From the NCBI GenBank assembly GCA_015058015.1, contig SVDM01000010.1:1-64000 (forward strand): a DNA stretch of 64,000 nt, given 5' to 3'. Shown here piece after piece: positions 33,995 to 44,535 of this stretch. Position numbers and translations under genes: made by a program. The first letter of the stretch is position 1. Every line of letters begins with the position of its first letter. This stretch comes from Lachnospiraceae bacterium. Lineage in GTDB: Bacteria; Bacillota; Clostridia; Lachnospirales; Lachnospiraceae. The notes below the pieces were generated by a model that searched no databases, was not told where the DNA came from, and was given only the letters and a program-made list of their open reading frames with translations.

Positions 33995-35478
33995 TGGGAA
34001 AAAGCACAGGCTTTTTGGAATATGCAAGAGAAGAGGAAAAGGTAAGATGCGAGGCTGAGAGAGTAAAGGACTTTAAAGAGTTTCATGGGAGCCTGTCTGA
34101 AGCGGCAAGAACTCGCCAGGCAGCCCGTTGTATGGACTGTGGCGTACCCTTTTGCCAGTTTGGTGGGCAGATTGCCGGAATGGTAAGTGGATGCCCCTTG
34201 CACAATCTGGTACCGGAGTTGAACGAGCTGGTATACAGAGGCAGGATGGAAGAGGCCTACAGAAGGCTTTCAAAGACCCACTGCTTTCCGGAATTTACAA
34301 GCAGGGTTTGTCCCGCCCTTTGTGAGGCGGCCTGCACCTGCGGTCTTCACGATGCTCCGGTATCCACCAAAGCGAACGAGAAGGCGGTAATAGAATATGC
34401 CTTTGCCAAAGGACTTGTTAAGGAAGAGATACCGGCTGTTAGAACCGGCAAGAAGGTTGCAGTGGTAGGAAGCGGTCCGGCGGGCTTGGCAGCAGCTAAA
34501 CTTCTAAGAAAAAGAGGACATGAGGTAACGGTGTTCGAGCGCTCCGACAGGGTAGGAGGATTACTTCGTTACGGAATCCCCAACATGAAGCTGGATAAGG
34601 CGGTTATAGACAGAAGAATAGCCCTTATGGAGGAAGCGGGAGTTACCTTTAAGGTTAATTCCGACATCGGCAGGGATATAAAGGTAAAGACCCTGCAGGA
34701 GGAATTCGACAGCATAATACTTGCCTGCGGTGCGTCAAAACCAAGAGATATAAAGGCGCCCGGAAGAGAAGCAAAAGGGATATTCTTTGCAGTGGATTTC
34801 TTATCAAAAGTTACCAAGAGACTATTAGACAGCAGATTCGAAGATGTGCCATACGAGCTGGCAAAGGATAAAGATGTAGTGGTAATAGGCGGTGGTGATA
34901 CAGGCAATGATTGTGTGGGAACCTGCATCCGCCTTGGAGCAAAGAGCGTTACCCAGTTAGAGATGATGCCGAAGCCATCAGAGGAAAGAAGAAATAATAA
35001 TCCCTGGCCGGAGTGGCCTAAGGTTTTAAAAACCGATTATGGTCAGGAAGAGGCTATATGGAAGTTCGGGGAAGACCCCAGAGTATATCAGACCACTGTT
35101 TCAGAGTTTGTAAAAGACAATAAGGGTAACTTAAAAGAACTTGTACTTGTAAGTCTCGAGGAAAAGAAGGATAAGAAGACGGGAAGAGTTACCATGACTC
35201 CCGTAAAGGGTAGCGAGAGAAGGGTTCCTGCAGAACTTGCACTCATAGCGGCGGGATTTACCGGAAGTGAAGAATATGTAACCAAAGCATTTGGTGTGGA
35301 GTGTGATAATCGCACAAATGTAAAAGCAGACGAGACAAGCTATGAGACCAATGTCCCGGGGGTTTATACTGCGGGAGATATGCACACGGGACAATCTTTA
35401 GTGGTGCGTGCCATTGCGGAAGGAATGGCCGTTGCAAGAGCTGTGGATGAGGCCTTAATGGGTTATACCAATTTATAG
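33994..35478 (+). CDS. gltD: Glutamate synthase small subunit, NADPH
   Basis: A 494-residue flavoprotein. N-terminal Cys clusters (RCMDCGVPFC, CPLH, CPALCEAACTC) hold the [4Fe-4S] centres; VAVVGSGPAGLAAA binds FAD and VVVIGGGDTGNDC binds NADPH. It supplies electrons to GltB. The TAATG overlap with gltB fixes the start. No terminator-like T-run is seen directly after it; pyrG follows with its own promoter. Confidence 0.96.
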   Translation: MGKSTGFLEYAREEEKVRCEAERVKDFKEFHGSLSEAARTRQAARCMDCGVPFCQFGGQIAGMVSGCPLHNLVPELNELVYRGRMEEAYRRLSKTHCFPEFTSRVCPALCEAACTCGLHDAPVSTKANEKAVIEYAFAKGLVKEEIPAVRTGKKVAVVGSGPAGLAAAKLLRKRGHEVTVFERSDRVGGLLRYGIPNMKLDKAVIDRRIALMEEAGVTFKVNSDIGRDIKVKTLQEEFDSIILACGASKPRDIKAPGREAKGIFFAVDFLSKVTKRLLDSRFEDVPYELAKDKDVVVIGGGDTGNDCVGTCIRLGAKSVTQLEMMPKPSEERRNNNPWPEWPKVLKTDYGQEEAIWKFGEDPRVYQTTVSEFVKDNKGNLKELVLVSLEEKKDKKTGRVTMTPVKGSERRVPAELALIAAGFTGSEEYVTKAFGVECDNRTNVKADETSYETNVPGVYTAGDMHTGQSLVVRAIAEGMAVARAVDEALMGYTNL

Positions 35479-35497
35479 AATTTTGTGATTTTTTCTA

Positions 35498-35526
35498 TTG
35501 AAAGGAAAAAAATGTTATTGCATAAT
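35498..35526 (+). promoter_or_regulatory. Promoter of the pyrG-carAB-glnA-ANTAR operon
   Basis: TTGAAA (35498-35503), 17-bp spacer and CATAAT (35521-35526). RNA would start near the GGG at 35532-35534, only about 14 bases before the ATG, so the first transcribed bases are the ribosome site itself. Confidence 0.55.
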
Positions 35527-35531
35527 TTTGA

Positions 35532-37145
<1,614 letters not shown>

Positions 37146-37171
37146 ACACTGGTAACACGGAGGCGTAACAG

Positions 37172-38251
37172 ATGAAGTACAACAGGAAACTAATATTGGA
37201 GGACGGAAGCGAGTTTTATGGCACGGGATTCGGTAGTGGCCGGGATGTGGTATGCGAAGTGGTATTTAACACATCCATGGCAGGCTACCAGGAGATAGTG
37301 TCGGACCCGTCATATACGGACCAGGCCATAGTTATGTCCTATCCCTTAATAGGAAACTACGGTATAACCGAAGAGGATTTCGAAAGCAAGATGATATCCC
37401 CCACGGCATTTATCGTTAGGGATATTAATGACAATCCTTCCAATTTCAGATTCACCAAGACTTTGTCTGAACTCTTGGAGGAGGCGGACGTACCGGGACT
37501 TACAGGTATCGACACCAGGAAACTGGTTAGAAATATCAGAGATAAGGGCTCAAAAAGAGGCATCATTACAGATGCTTCCACCCCTACGGACAGAGGCCTG
37601 CAGATTATTGCGGACACCCCGGTGCCCCATGATGCGGTAGCCCGTGTAAGTTGTAAGAAAAAATGGTACAGCAGAACCTCCAATCCTAAGTTTAACGTGG
37701 TGGCCATTGACTGCGGTATGAAGACCAATATCATAAGAAGCCTCAACAAGAACAGGTGCAATGTAACAATTGTGCCCTACAATACTTCGGCTGAGGACAT
37801 CCTGGCATTGGGTGCCGACGGATTGTTTATAAGTAACGGTCCGGGAGACCCCACAGATGTACCGGAAGTTATAGAGACCTTGAAGGAACTTAAAGGAAAG
37901 ATGCCCATGTTTGGTATCTGCTTAGGGCATCAGCTTATTGCCCTTTCTTACGGTGCCGAGACTTACAAGTTAAAATTCGGCCACAGGGGAGGCAATCATC
38001 CGGTAAAGGATCTGGTTACGGGAAGAATTGAGATTACCAGCCAGAACCACAGCTACGCTGTACGTGAGGCAAGCCTGTCCGGCACAGGCCTTACCGTATC
38101 TCATATCAATCTCCTTGATAATACGGTGGAGGGCTTGGAAAGTGAGACTGATAAGGTATTCTCCGTACAGTATCATCCGGAGAGCTGTCCGGGACCGGAA
38201 GATTCAGCTCATTTATTTGAAAGATTTATAGAAAACATGAAAAGAGGGTAG
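37172..38251 (+). CDS. carA: Carbamoyl-phosphate synthase small subunit
   Basis: A 359-residue glutaminase subunit. Catalytic Cys lies in MFGICLGHQ, with His/Glu in QYHPES near the end. 'GDPSYTD'-like and 'GIDTRKLVRNIRDKG' segments are typical. It delivers ammonia to CarB for pyrimidine and arginine synthesis. It ends 3 bases before carB. The ribosome site is ACGGAGG. Confidence 0.97.
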   Translation: MKYNRKLILEDGSEFYGTGFGSGRDVVCEVVFNTSMAGYQEIVSDPSYTDQAIVMSYPLIGNYGITEEDFESKMISPTAFIVRDINDNPSNFRFTKTLSELLEEADVPGLTGIDTRKLVRNIRDKGSKRGIITDASTPTDRGLQIIADTPVPHDAVARVSCKKKWYSRTSNPKFNVVAIDCGMKTNIIRSLNKNRCNVTIVPYNTSAEDILALGADGLFISNGPGDPTDVPEVIETLKELKGKMPMFGICLGHQLIALSYGAETYKLKFGHRGGNHPVKDLVTGRIEITSQNHSYAVREASLSGTGLTVSHINLLDNTVEGLESETDKVFSVQYHPESCPGPEDSAHLFERFIENMKRG

Positions 38252-38254
38252 ACC

Positions 38255-41200
38255 ATGCCAAAGAGAACAGACATAAAGAAAGTATTAGTAATCGGTTCGG
38301 GTCCTATCGTTATAGGACAGGCAGCAGAGTTCGACTATGCGGGAACCCAGGCTTGTCTTGCCCTTAAAGAAGAAGGATACGAAGTAATTCTTGCCAACTC
38401 CAACCCCGCCACTATTATGACGGACAACTCCATTGCAGATAAGGTTTACATGGAGCCTTTGACCTTAGAGTACATGGCAAGGATATGCAGATATGAGAGA
38501 CCGGATGCCATCGTCCCGGGAATAGGAGGACAGACGGGTCTTAACCTGTCTCTTAGATTATATGAGAAGGGAATCCTTGATGAGTGTGAGATAGAGCTCC
38601 TTGGAACAAGCGCTGACAGTATCAGAAGAGCGGAAGACAGAGAACTCTTCAAGGAATTGTGCGAGGAGTTGGGAGAACCTGTTGTGCCTTCAGCCATTGC
38701 GGAAAGTGTGGATGAGGGACTTGCTGCGGCAGCAGAAATAGGCTATCCCGTTATACTTCGTCCGGCATTTACCCTGGGTGGAACCGGAGGCGGCTTCGCC
38801 GATAATGACGACGAGATGAGAGAGAAGATGAAGAATGCCTTATCCCTCTCACCTGTGGGCCAGGTTCTGGTAGAAAAGAGTATTAAAGGTTATAAGGAAA
38901 TCGAGTACGAAGTAATCCGTGATGCCAATGATACAGCCATTACTGTATGTAACATGGAGAACTTAGACCCGGTGGGAATTCATACAGGAGACTCCATTGT
39001 TGTGGCCCCCAGCCAGACTCTTACCAACAAAGAGTATCATATGCTTCGTAACAGTGCGTTAAAGATAATACGAGCTTTAAAGATTGAGGGAGGATGTAAC
39101 GTTCAATTTGCCTTAGACCCTGAGTCCTTTAGCTATTATGTTATAGAGGTTAACCCCAGAGTATCAAGATCTTCGGCTCTGGCATCCAAGGCCAGCGGAT
39201 ATCCTATAGCAAGAGTATCCGCCAAGATTGCAGTGGGTATGAATCTTCATGAGATTCAACTTGCCAATACACCGGCCTGCTTTGAACCCTCCCTTGACTA
39301 TGTGGTTACCAAGATACCCAGATTCCCCTTTGATAAGTTCACTTTAGCATCCAATGTTCTCTCCACCCAGATGAAGGCTACGGGAGAGACCATGAGTGTG
39401 GGAAGAACCATGGAGGAGAGTCTTCTTAAGGCTATTCGTTCCCTTGAGGACGGTAAGAATCATATTCACCTTGAGAAATTTGATATTAAGAGTTTGTCGG
39501 ACAAGACAGGCCATGAGGCTATAGAAGAAGCCACGGCTAAGTTGCTTGAGTATATTGAGGAAGGTACGGACGACAGAATATATGCCATCTCCGAGCTTCT
39601 GTGGCTTGATGTGGATCCCCATATGATCTTCTTAAAGACGGGAATAGACATGTTCTTTTTGGATAAGATCAAGAATATTGTGGATTTCGAGAAGAAGGTA
39701 GAAGAACTTTGTGGAAAAGACAAAGAAGGGACCAAGATAGACAAGGAGCTCTTATATGATGCAAAGAAGATGGGATTCTCCGATTCCTACATCGCCGAGC
39801 TTACGGGCTGTAGTGAAGATGATATCTGGCAGCTTCGCCGTATGTATGATATTCGCCCGGTATACAAGATGATTGATACCTGCGCCGGGGAATTTGACTC
39901 TTATGTGCCCTACTTCTATTCCACATATGAAGAGGAGAATGAGTCTGTTGTATCCGATAACAAGAAGATTATAGTGTTGGGTTCCGGCCCCATTCGTATA
40001 GGCCAAGGTGTGGAATTCGATTATTCTACCGTTCATGCGGTTAAGACCATTCACGATATGGGATATGAAGCCATCGTTATTAACAACAATCCGGAGACTG
40101 TATCAACGGATTATACCACTGCGGATAAGCTCTACTTTGAGCCCCTTACCACAGAGGATATTCTTAACATTATAGAGCTTGAAAAACCGGAAGGTGTTAT
40201 TACCTCTCTGGGAGGACAAACTGCCGTTAACTTAGCAGAGCCCCTGGAAAAGAGAGGGGTTAAGCTAATCGGTACCGGTACTAAGGCCATCTTTGCAGCA
40301 GAAGACAGGGATGCCTTCGAAGGAGTAATAAAAAGTCTGGGCATACCCCATCCCGAGGGTGTGGCAGTTACCAATATCCCCGATGGATTGAAGGCTGCTG
40401 CGGATATCGGCTATCCTGTTTTGGTACGTCCTTCCTTCGTTCTGGGAGGAAGAGCCATGGAAATTGTGGCTAACGAGGAAATGCTTGCCCACTACCTTAA
40501 CAATGCGGTAGAGGTGGACAAGGACAGACCGGTTCTTGTAGACAAATATATCGTAGGTAAAGAAGTGGAAGTTGACGCCGTATGTGACGGCGTGGACGTA
40601 TATCTGCCGGGAATTATGGAACTGGTAGAGCGTACCGGTGTTCACTCCGGAGACAGTATCAGCGTATATCCCCCATATTCCATCTCGGAAAAGGTCAAGG
40701 ATACCATCTGGGACTACACCAAGAAATTGGGTGTGGGAATAGGAATCGTGGGACTTTACAACATCCAGTTTATAGTGGATGAGAATGATAACGTATTTAT
40801 TATAGAGGTTAACCCCAGGGCTTCACGAAGTGTACCCTTCCTGTCTAAGTCCACGGGAAGTTCCCTAGTAGATATAGCTACCAAGGTAATGCTTGGTAAG
40901 ACCCTAAAGGAACTGGGACTGGCAGATGTAAGAAGAGAGGAAAAAGAGTCATGGTATGTTAAAGCACCGGCATTTTCCTTCGAGAAGTTAAATGGAATGG
41001 ATGCTTATCTCTCACCGGAGATGAAGTCCACGGGAGAAGCCATAGGCTACGACAAGAGCTTAAACCGTGCATTGTATAAGGCTCTGCAGGCATCCGGAAT
41101 CAAATGTAAGGGATACGGTACCGTTGTGGTTACCCTTGCGGATGAGGATAAGGAAGAGGCCCTGCCTTTGGTACGCAGATTCTATCAGATGGGCTTTAAT

Positions 41201-41491
41201 ATTGAGGCCACTGTGGGAACCGGAACTTTCCTTAAGGAGCACGGCATCAGAACCCGTATAAGGGGCAAGCTCTCAGAGGGTAGCGATGAGATATTGCAGT
41301 CCATCAGGGCAGGATACGTAAGTTATGTTATTAATACAAGAGCCATCCTTTCGGGGGTTCATTATGACGACGGTGTGGAGATTAGAAGATGCGCCATTAT
41401 GAACAACATCACAATGTTTACATCCCTTGATACCGTTAGAATATTACTTGATGTGTTAGAGGATATCTCTCCTTCCATCAGCACAATATAG
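38255..41491 (+). CDS. carB: Carbamoyl-phosphate synthase large subunit
   Basis: A full-length 1078-residue protein with the duplicated ATP-grasp halves: 'IVIGQAAEFDYAGTQAC' near the start and 'IRIGQGVEFDYSTVHA' near residue 580, 'EVNPRVSRSSALASKA' and 'EVNPRASRSVPFLSKST', and a C-terminal MGS-like regulatory domain. It makes carbamoyl phosphate from bicarbonate, ammonia and two ATP. It lies between carA and glnA in one run. Confidence 0.97.
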   Translation: MPKRTDIKKVLVIGSGPIVIGQAAEFDYAGTQACLALKEEGYEVILANSNPATIMTDNSIADKVYMEPLTLEYMARICRYERPDAIVPGIGGQTGLNLSLRLYEKGILDECEIELLGTSADSIRRAEDRELFKELCEELGEPVVPSAIAESVDEGLAAAAEIGYPVILRPAFTLGGTGGGFADNDDEMREKMKNALSLSPVGQVLVEKSIKGYKEIEYEVIRDANDTAITVCNMENLDPVGIHTGDSIVVAPSQTLTNKEYHMLRNSALKIIRALKIEGGCNVQFALDPESFSYYVIEVNPRVSRSSALASKASGYPIARVSAKIAVGMNLHEIQLANTPACFEPSLDYVVTKIPRFPFDKFTLASNVLSTQMKATGETMSVGRTMEESLLKAIRSLEDGKNHIHLEKFDIKSLSDKTGHEAIEEATAKLLEYIEEGTDDRIYAISELLWLDVDPHMIFLKTGIDMFFLDKIKNIVDFEKKVEELCGKDKEGTKIDKELLYDAKKMGFSDSYIAELTGCSEDDIWQLRRMYDIRPVYKMIDTCAGEFDSYVPYFYSTYEEENESVVSDNKKIIVLGSGPIRIGQGVEFDYSTVHAVKTIHDMGYEAIVINNNPETVSTDYTTADKLYFEPLTTEDILNIIELEKPEGVITSLGGQTAVNLAEPLEKRGVKLIGTGTKAIFAAEDRDAFEGVIKSLGIPHPEGVAVTNIPDGLKAAADIGYPVLVRPSFVLGGRAMEIVANEEMLAHYLNNAVEVDKDRPVLVDKYIVGKEVEVDAVCDGVDVYLPGIMELVERTGVHSGDSISVYPPYSISEKVKDTIWDYTKKLGVGIGIVGLYNIQFIVDENDNVFIIEVNPRASRSVPFLSKSTGSSLVDIATKVMLGKTLKELGLADVRREEKESWYVKAPAFSFEKLNGMDAYLSPEMKSTGEAIGYDKSLNRALYKALQASGIKCKGYGTVVVTLADEDKEEALPLVRRFYQMGFNIEATVGTGTFLKEHGIRTRIRGKLSEGSDEILQSIRAGYVSYVINTRAILSGVHYDDGVEIRRCAIMNNITMFTSLDTVRILLDVLEDISPSISTI

Positions 41492-41510
41492 ATTGTAGCA
41501 GGAGGCAATT

Positions 41511-42686
41511 ATGGATTATACATTTGAAGAAGTACTGAAATACATAGAGGAAGAGGACGTGAAGTTTATTCGTCTGGCCTTCAGGGATGCCTACGGCGTT
41601 CAGAAGAATATCTCCGTTATGCCGGGTGAACTAAAGAAGGCTTTCGAGGACGGAGCAGCAATAAACCCTAAGGTTATCGCCGGATTCGAGGATTGTCCCT
41701 TTGCCCAGCTTTACCTTAAACCGGACCTTGACACCATGTCCATATTGCCTTGGAGACCGGATCATGGCAAGGTTCTTAGGATGTTCTGCAACATCTATAC
41801 TCCGGAAGGGGATTTGTATGAATCGGATACAAGGGCAATCTTAGAGCAGGCCATAAAAAAGGCCAAGGAGGCCGGAATCAAGTTCAAATTCGGAACGGAG
41901 TGCGAATTCTATCTCTTCAAACAGGATGAAGAAGGCAATTCCACCAATATTCCCTATGATAATGCGGGATATATGGACATTGCTCCCGCAGACAAGTGCG
42001 AGAACGTTCGTAGAGAGATAAGCCTTACCATTGAGAAGATGGGTCTTATACCGGAGAGATCTCATCATGAGAGAGGTCCGGGACAAAACGAGATTGATTT
42101 TCATTATGCCAAACCCCTTAAGGCTGCGGATCAGCTTACAACCTTTAAGATGGTGGTAAGAACAGTGGCCAACAGATATGGTCTGACTGCCGACTTCTCA
42201 CCCATGCCCTTATCAGGCAAACCGGGTAACGGATACCATATCAATATCTATGCTGTGGATAAAGACGGTGTGGATGTGGTGAAATACGCGGCAGCAGGTA
42301 TTATTGAAAAGATCAGGGAGATAACCCTTTTCCTTAATCCCAAGGATGAGTCCTACGCAAGACTTGGTAACAGCTTTGCACCGGATAGGGCTAATTGGTC
42401 AAGTGCCAAGAAATCAGAACTTATATATATTGAGAATTACAGGGGTAAGACCAGGGTTGAACTGCGTTCTCCTGATGCAGAGAGTAATCCTTATCTGGTT
42501 TATGCCCTGCTTATTCATGCGGGGCTCTCGGGAATAGAGAGAAAGCTGGAATTGCCGGAGGAGATGGAAAGCGATGCGGAACATCTCCCCACATCCAAGA
42601 GAGAAGCAGGCAAACTGGCCTTAGGAAGCGACTTTGTAAAGAGTATCGTTCCGGCGGGAATCATTAAAGAATATACCGGAGTATAA
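41511..42686 (+). CDS. glnA: Glutamine synthetase, short GSI-like
   Basis: A 391-residue protein, shorter than typical GSI (about 440-470). Catalytic features are kept: FGTECEFYLF (metal Glu pair), GQNEIDFHY, GNGYHIN (ammonia/glutamate region), NSFAPDRANW and RVELRSPDAESNPY (substrate Arg and Glu). The missing length is mainly C-terminal after 'AGLSGIERKL', so no adenylylation loop is apparent. It may be a genuine synthetase, or a GS relative used for sensing or for a different amine. Its pairing with the ANTAR gene 11 bases downstream recalls the glnA-nitR arrangement I remember from solvent-forming Clostridium. Confidence 0.85.
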   Translation: MDYTFEEVLKYIEEEDVKFIRLAFRDAYGVQKNISVMPGELKKAFEDGAAINPKVIAGFEDCPFAQLYLKPDLDTMSILPWRPDHGKVLRMFCNIYTPEGDLYESDTRAILEQAIKKAKEAGIKFKFGTECEFYLFKQDEEGNSTNIPYDNAGYMDIAPADKCENVRREISLTIEKMGLIPERSHHERGPGQNEIDFHYAKPLKAADQLTTFKMVVRTVANRYGLTADFSPMPLSGKPGNGYHINIYAVDKDGVDVVKYAAAGIIEKIREITLFLNPKDESYARLGNSFAPDRANWSSAKKSELIYIENYRGKTRVELRSPDAESNPYLVYALLIHAGLSGIERKLELPEEMESDAEHLPTSKREAGKLALGSDFVKSIVPAGIIKEYTGV

Positions 42687-42697
42687 GGAGGGCATTT

Positions 42698-43279
42698 ATG
42701 TCTAGAAAAGAAGACATACAACACTCCATATTGATTGTCTCCGCCAGTGAACAGTTTGATGCCATCGTAAAGAAGTCCTTGAAGGATTTCATCACCGTTG
42801 ATTCCAGGAGAAGCGGTACCCCTGCAAGGCGGTGCACCCTGGAAAAGGATTATGATTTGGTGGTAATAAATGCCCCCTTACAGGATGAGTCCGGAGAAGA
42901 ACTTGCGAAAGATGCCGCGGAGCGCGGGGCTCTGGTTCTTCTTGTGGTGCCTTCCGAGACCTACAGCGATGTTGTGGAAAGCGTAACGGATGACGGAATT
43001 ATGGTCATTTCCAAGCCTGTTCACAGAGGGCAGATTGACAAGTCCATAAGATATCTGGTGGCAACAAGGAACCGGATTATTACCCTGCAGAAGAAGGTCA
43101 GATCCGTCGAAGAGAAGATGGAAGAGCTTCGAGTGGTAAGCAGGGCCAAGATTCTTCTTATTGAAAAAAAGCATATGTCCGAGGACGAAGCCCACAAGTT
43201 TATCGGTAAGAAGGCTATGGACAACGGAGTGTCAAGAAAGAGGATAGCTGAAGCAATTATAGATGATCTGGGGGATTAG
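42698..43279 (+). CDS. ANTAR-domain antiterminator with degenerate receiver (NasT/NitR-like)
   Basis: A 193-residue protein. Residues 1-122 fold like a response-regulator receiver, but the acidic pair is replaced (LIVSASE) and the phospho-Asp position is Asn (VVINAPL), so it cannot be phosphorylated in the normal way; the Lys in ISKPV remains. A coiled linker leads to the ANTAR domain (about 135-190: VVSRAKILLIEKKHMSEDEAHKFIGKKAM...), an RNA-binding three-helix unit. ANTAR proteins such as AmiR, NasR and EutV bind hexaloop hairpins and prevent termination. Likely targets are the AAAGGC leaders of asnB, glnN, amt and gltB in this window. As last gene after glnA it may be controlled by GS or its substrates. 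Ribosome site AAGGAGGG. Confidence 0.88.
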   Translation: MSRKEDIQHSILIVSASEQFDAIVKKSLKDFITVDSRRSGTPARRCTLEKDYDLVVINAPLQDESGEELAKDAAERGALVLLVVPSETYSDVVESVTDDGIMVISKPVHRGQIDKSIRYLVATRNRIITLQKKVRSVEEKMEELRVVSRAKILLIEKKHMSEDEAHKFIGKKAMDNGVSRKRIAEAIIDDLGD

Positions 43280-43294
43280 ACCCCTACGGCTTGC

Positions 43295-43349
43295 TTGACG
43301 AACATTTAGAATAAGTATAAAATTGAGTGTCGGTACCTGTGGTACCGGC
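43295..43349 (+). promoter_or_regulatory. Promoter and +1 hairpin of the malic enzyme gene
   Basis: TTGACG (43295-43300), 17-bp spacer and TAAAAT (43318-43323). Immediately after the predicted start, GTCGGTACC (43329-43337) pairs with GGTACCGGC (43341-43349), loop TGT. No T-run and no AAAGGC loop, so this looks like a 5' stabilising hairpin, or a terminator for the ANTAR operon lacking a U-tract. Confidence 0.6.
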
Positions 43350-43377
43350 ATTCATCAAATAAAAGGAGATTAGATTT

Positions 43378-44526
43378 ATGACAGCTGCGGAAAAAGCATT
43401 AGAGCTCCACAAGGAGTGGAAGGGTAAATTAACAACAGAAAGCAAGATAAGAATCGATTCTGCGGAGGTTCTGGCCCAGGCCTATACCCCGGGAGTTGCA
43501 GAGCCTTGCAAGGAGATCGAGAAGGACCCTGAACTTGCTTATACATACACCATTAAACAGAACACCATTGCGGTAGTATCAGACGGAAGCGCCGTACTTG
43601 GTCTTGGAAATATCGGACCCTTAGGGGCTATGCCCGTTATGGAAGGTAAGTCCGTTCTCTTCAAGGAATTCGGTGGAGTTAATGCAGTTCCCATTTGTCT
43701 TGATACCCAGGACACAGAGGAAATTATCAAAGCTGTTAAATATATAGCACCGGCATTTGGCGGAATTAATCTGGAGGATATCTCCGCACCCAGATGCTTC
43801 GAGATTGAGGAGAGATTAAAGAAAGAGCTTAATATTCCGGTCTTTCATGATGACCAGCACGGTACCGCTATCGTGGTGCTGGCAGCTACCATCAACTCTC
43901 TTAAGATTACGGGTAAGAAGAAGGAAGAATGCAGAATCGTAGTTAACGGAGCAGGAGCTGCGGGAACTGCCATAACCAAGCTTCTTCTTCGCTACGGTTT
44001 TAAGGATGTGATTCTTTGTGACTCTAAGGGTATCATCGATCCCGACAGCCCGAGGATTACTCCTGCTAAGCTGGAGATGACCAAGATTACCAACCCAAGA
44101 GGAGTTAAGGGAACTCTGGCTGATGCCATGAAGGATACGGATATATTTGTGGGCGTATCTGCTCCCGGTGTTGTTACTGAGGATATGGTTCGTTCCATGA
44201 GAGAGGATGCCATCGTTTTTGCCATGGCCAATCCTATTCCTGAGATTATGCCTGATCTTGCCAAGGCAGCAGGAGCAAGGATTGTGGGAACAGGACGTTC
44301 TGACTTCCCTAACCAGATTAACAATGTAGTGGCTTTCCCGGGTATCTTCAAAGGAGCCTTGGAGGGACGCGCACCCCAGATTACAGAAGATATGAAATTA
44401 GCTGCTGCTGAAGCAATTGCGGGCATGGTTAGTGATGCTGAGCTTAACGAAGATTTCATTATGCCTGAGGCCTTTAATCCGGATATTGCGGACAAGGTAG
44501 CCGAGGCTGTTAAAAAGCACATATAA
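43378..44526 (+). CDS. NAD(P)-dependent malic enzyme
   Basis: A 382-residue short-form malic enzyme, converting malate to pyruvate and CO2. 'YTPGVAEPC', 'VSDGSAVLGLGNIGP', 'FHDDQHGTA' and the dinucleotide motif 'VVNGAGAAGTAI' are clear. AAGGAG precedes the ATG. The following radical SAM gene starts 10 bases after the stop, so they may share a transcript. Confidence 0.94.
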   Translation: MTAAEKALELHKEWKGKLTTESKIRIDSAEVLAQAYTPGVAEPCKEIEKDPELAYTYTIKQNTIAVVSDGSAVLGLGNIGPLGAMPVMEGKSVLFKEFGGVNAVPICLDTQDTEEIIKAVKYIAPAFGGINLEDISAPRCFEIEERLKKELNIPVFHDDQHGTAIVVLAATINSLKITGKKKEECRIVVNGAGAAGTAITKLLLRYGFKDVILCDSKGIIDPDSPRITPAKLEMTKITNPRGVKGTLADAMKDTDIFVGVSAPGVVTEDMVRSMREDAIVFAMANPIPEIMPDLAKAAGARIVGTGRSDFPNQINNVVAFPGIFKGALEGRAPQITEDMKLAAAEAIAGMVSDAELNEDFIMPEAFNPDIADKVAEAVKKHI

Positions 44527-44535
44527 GGACTTATT

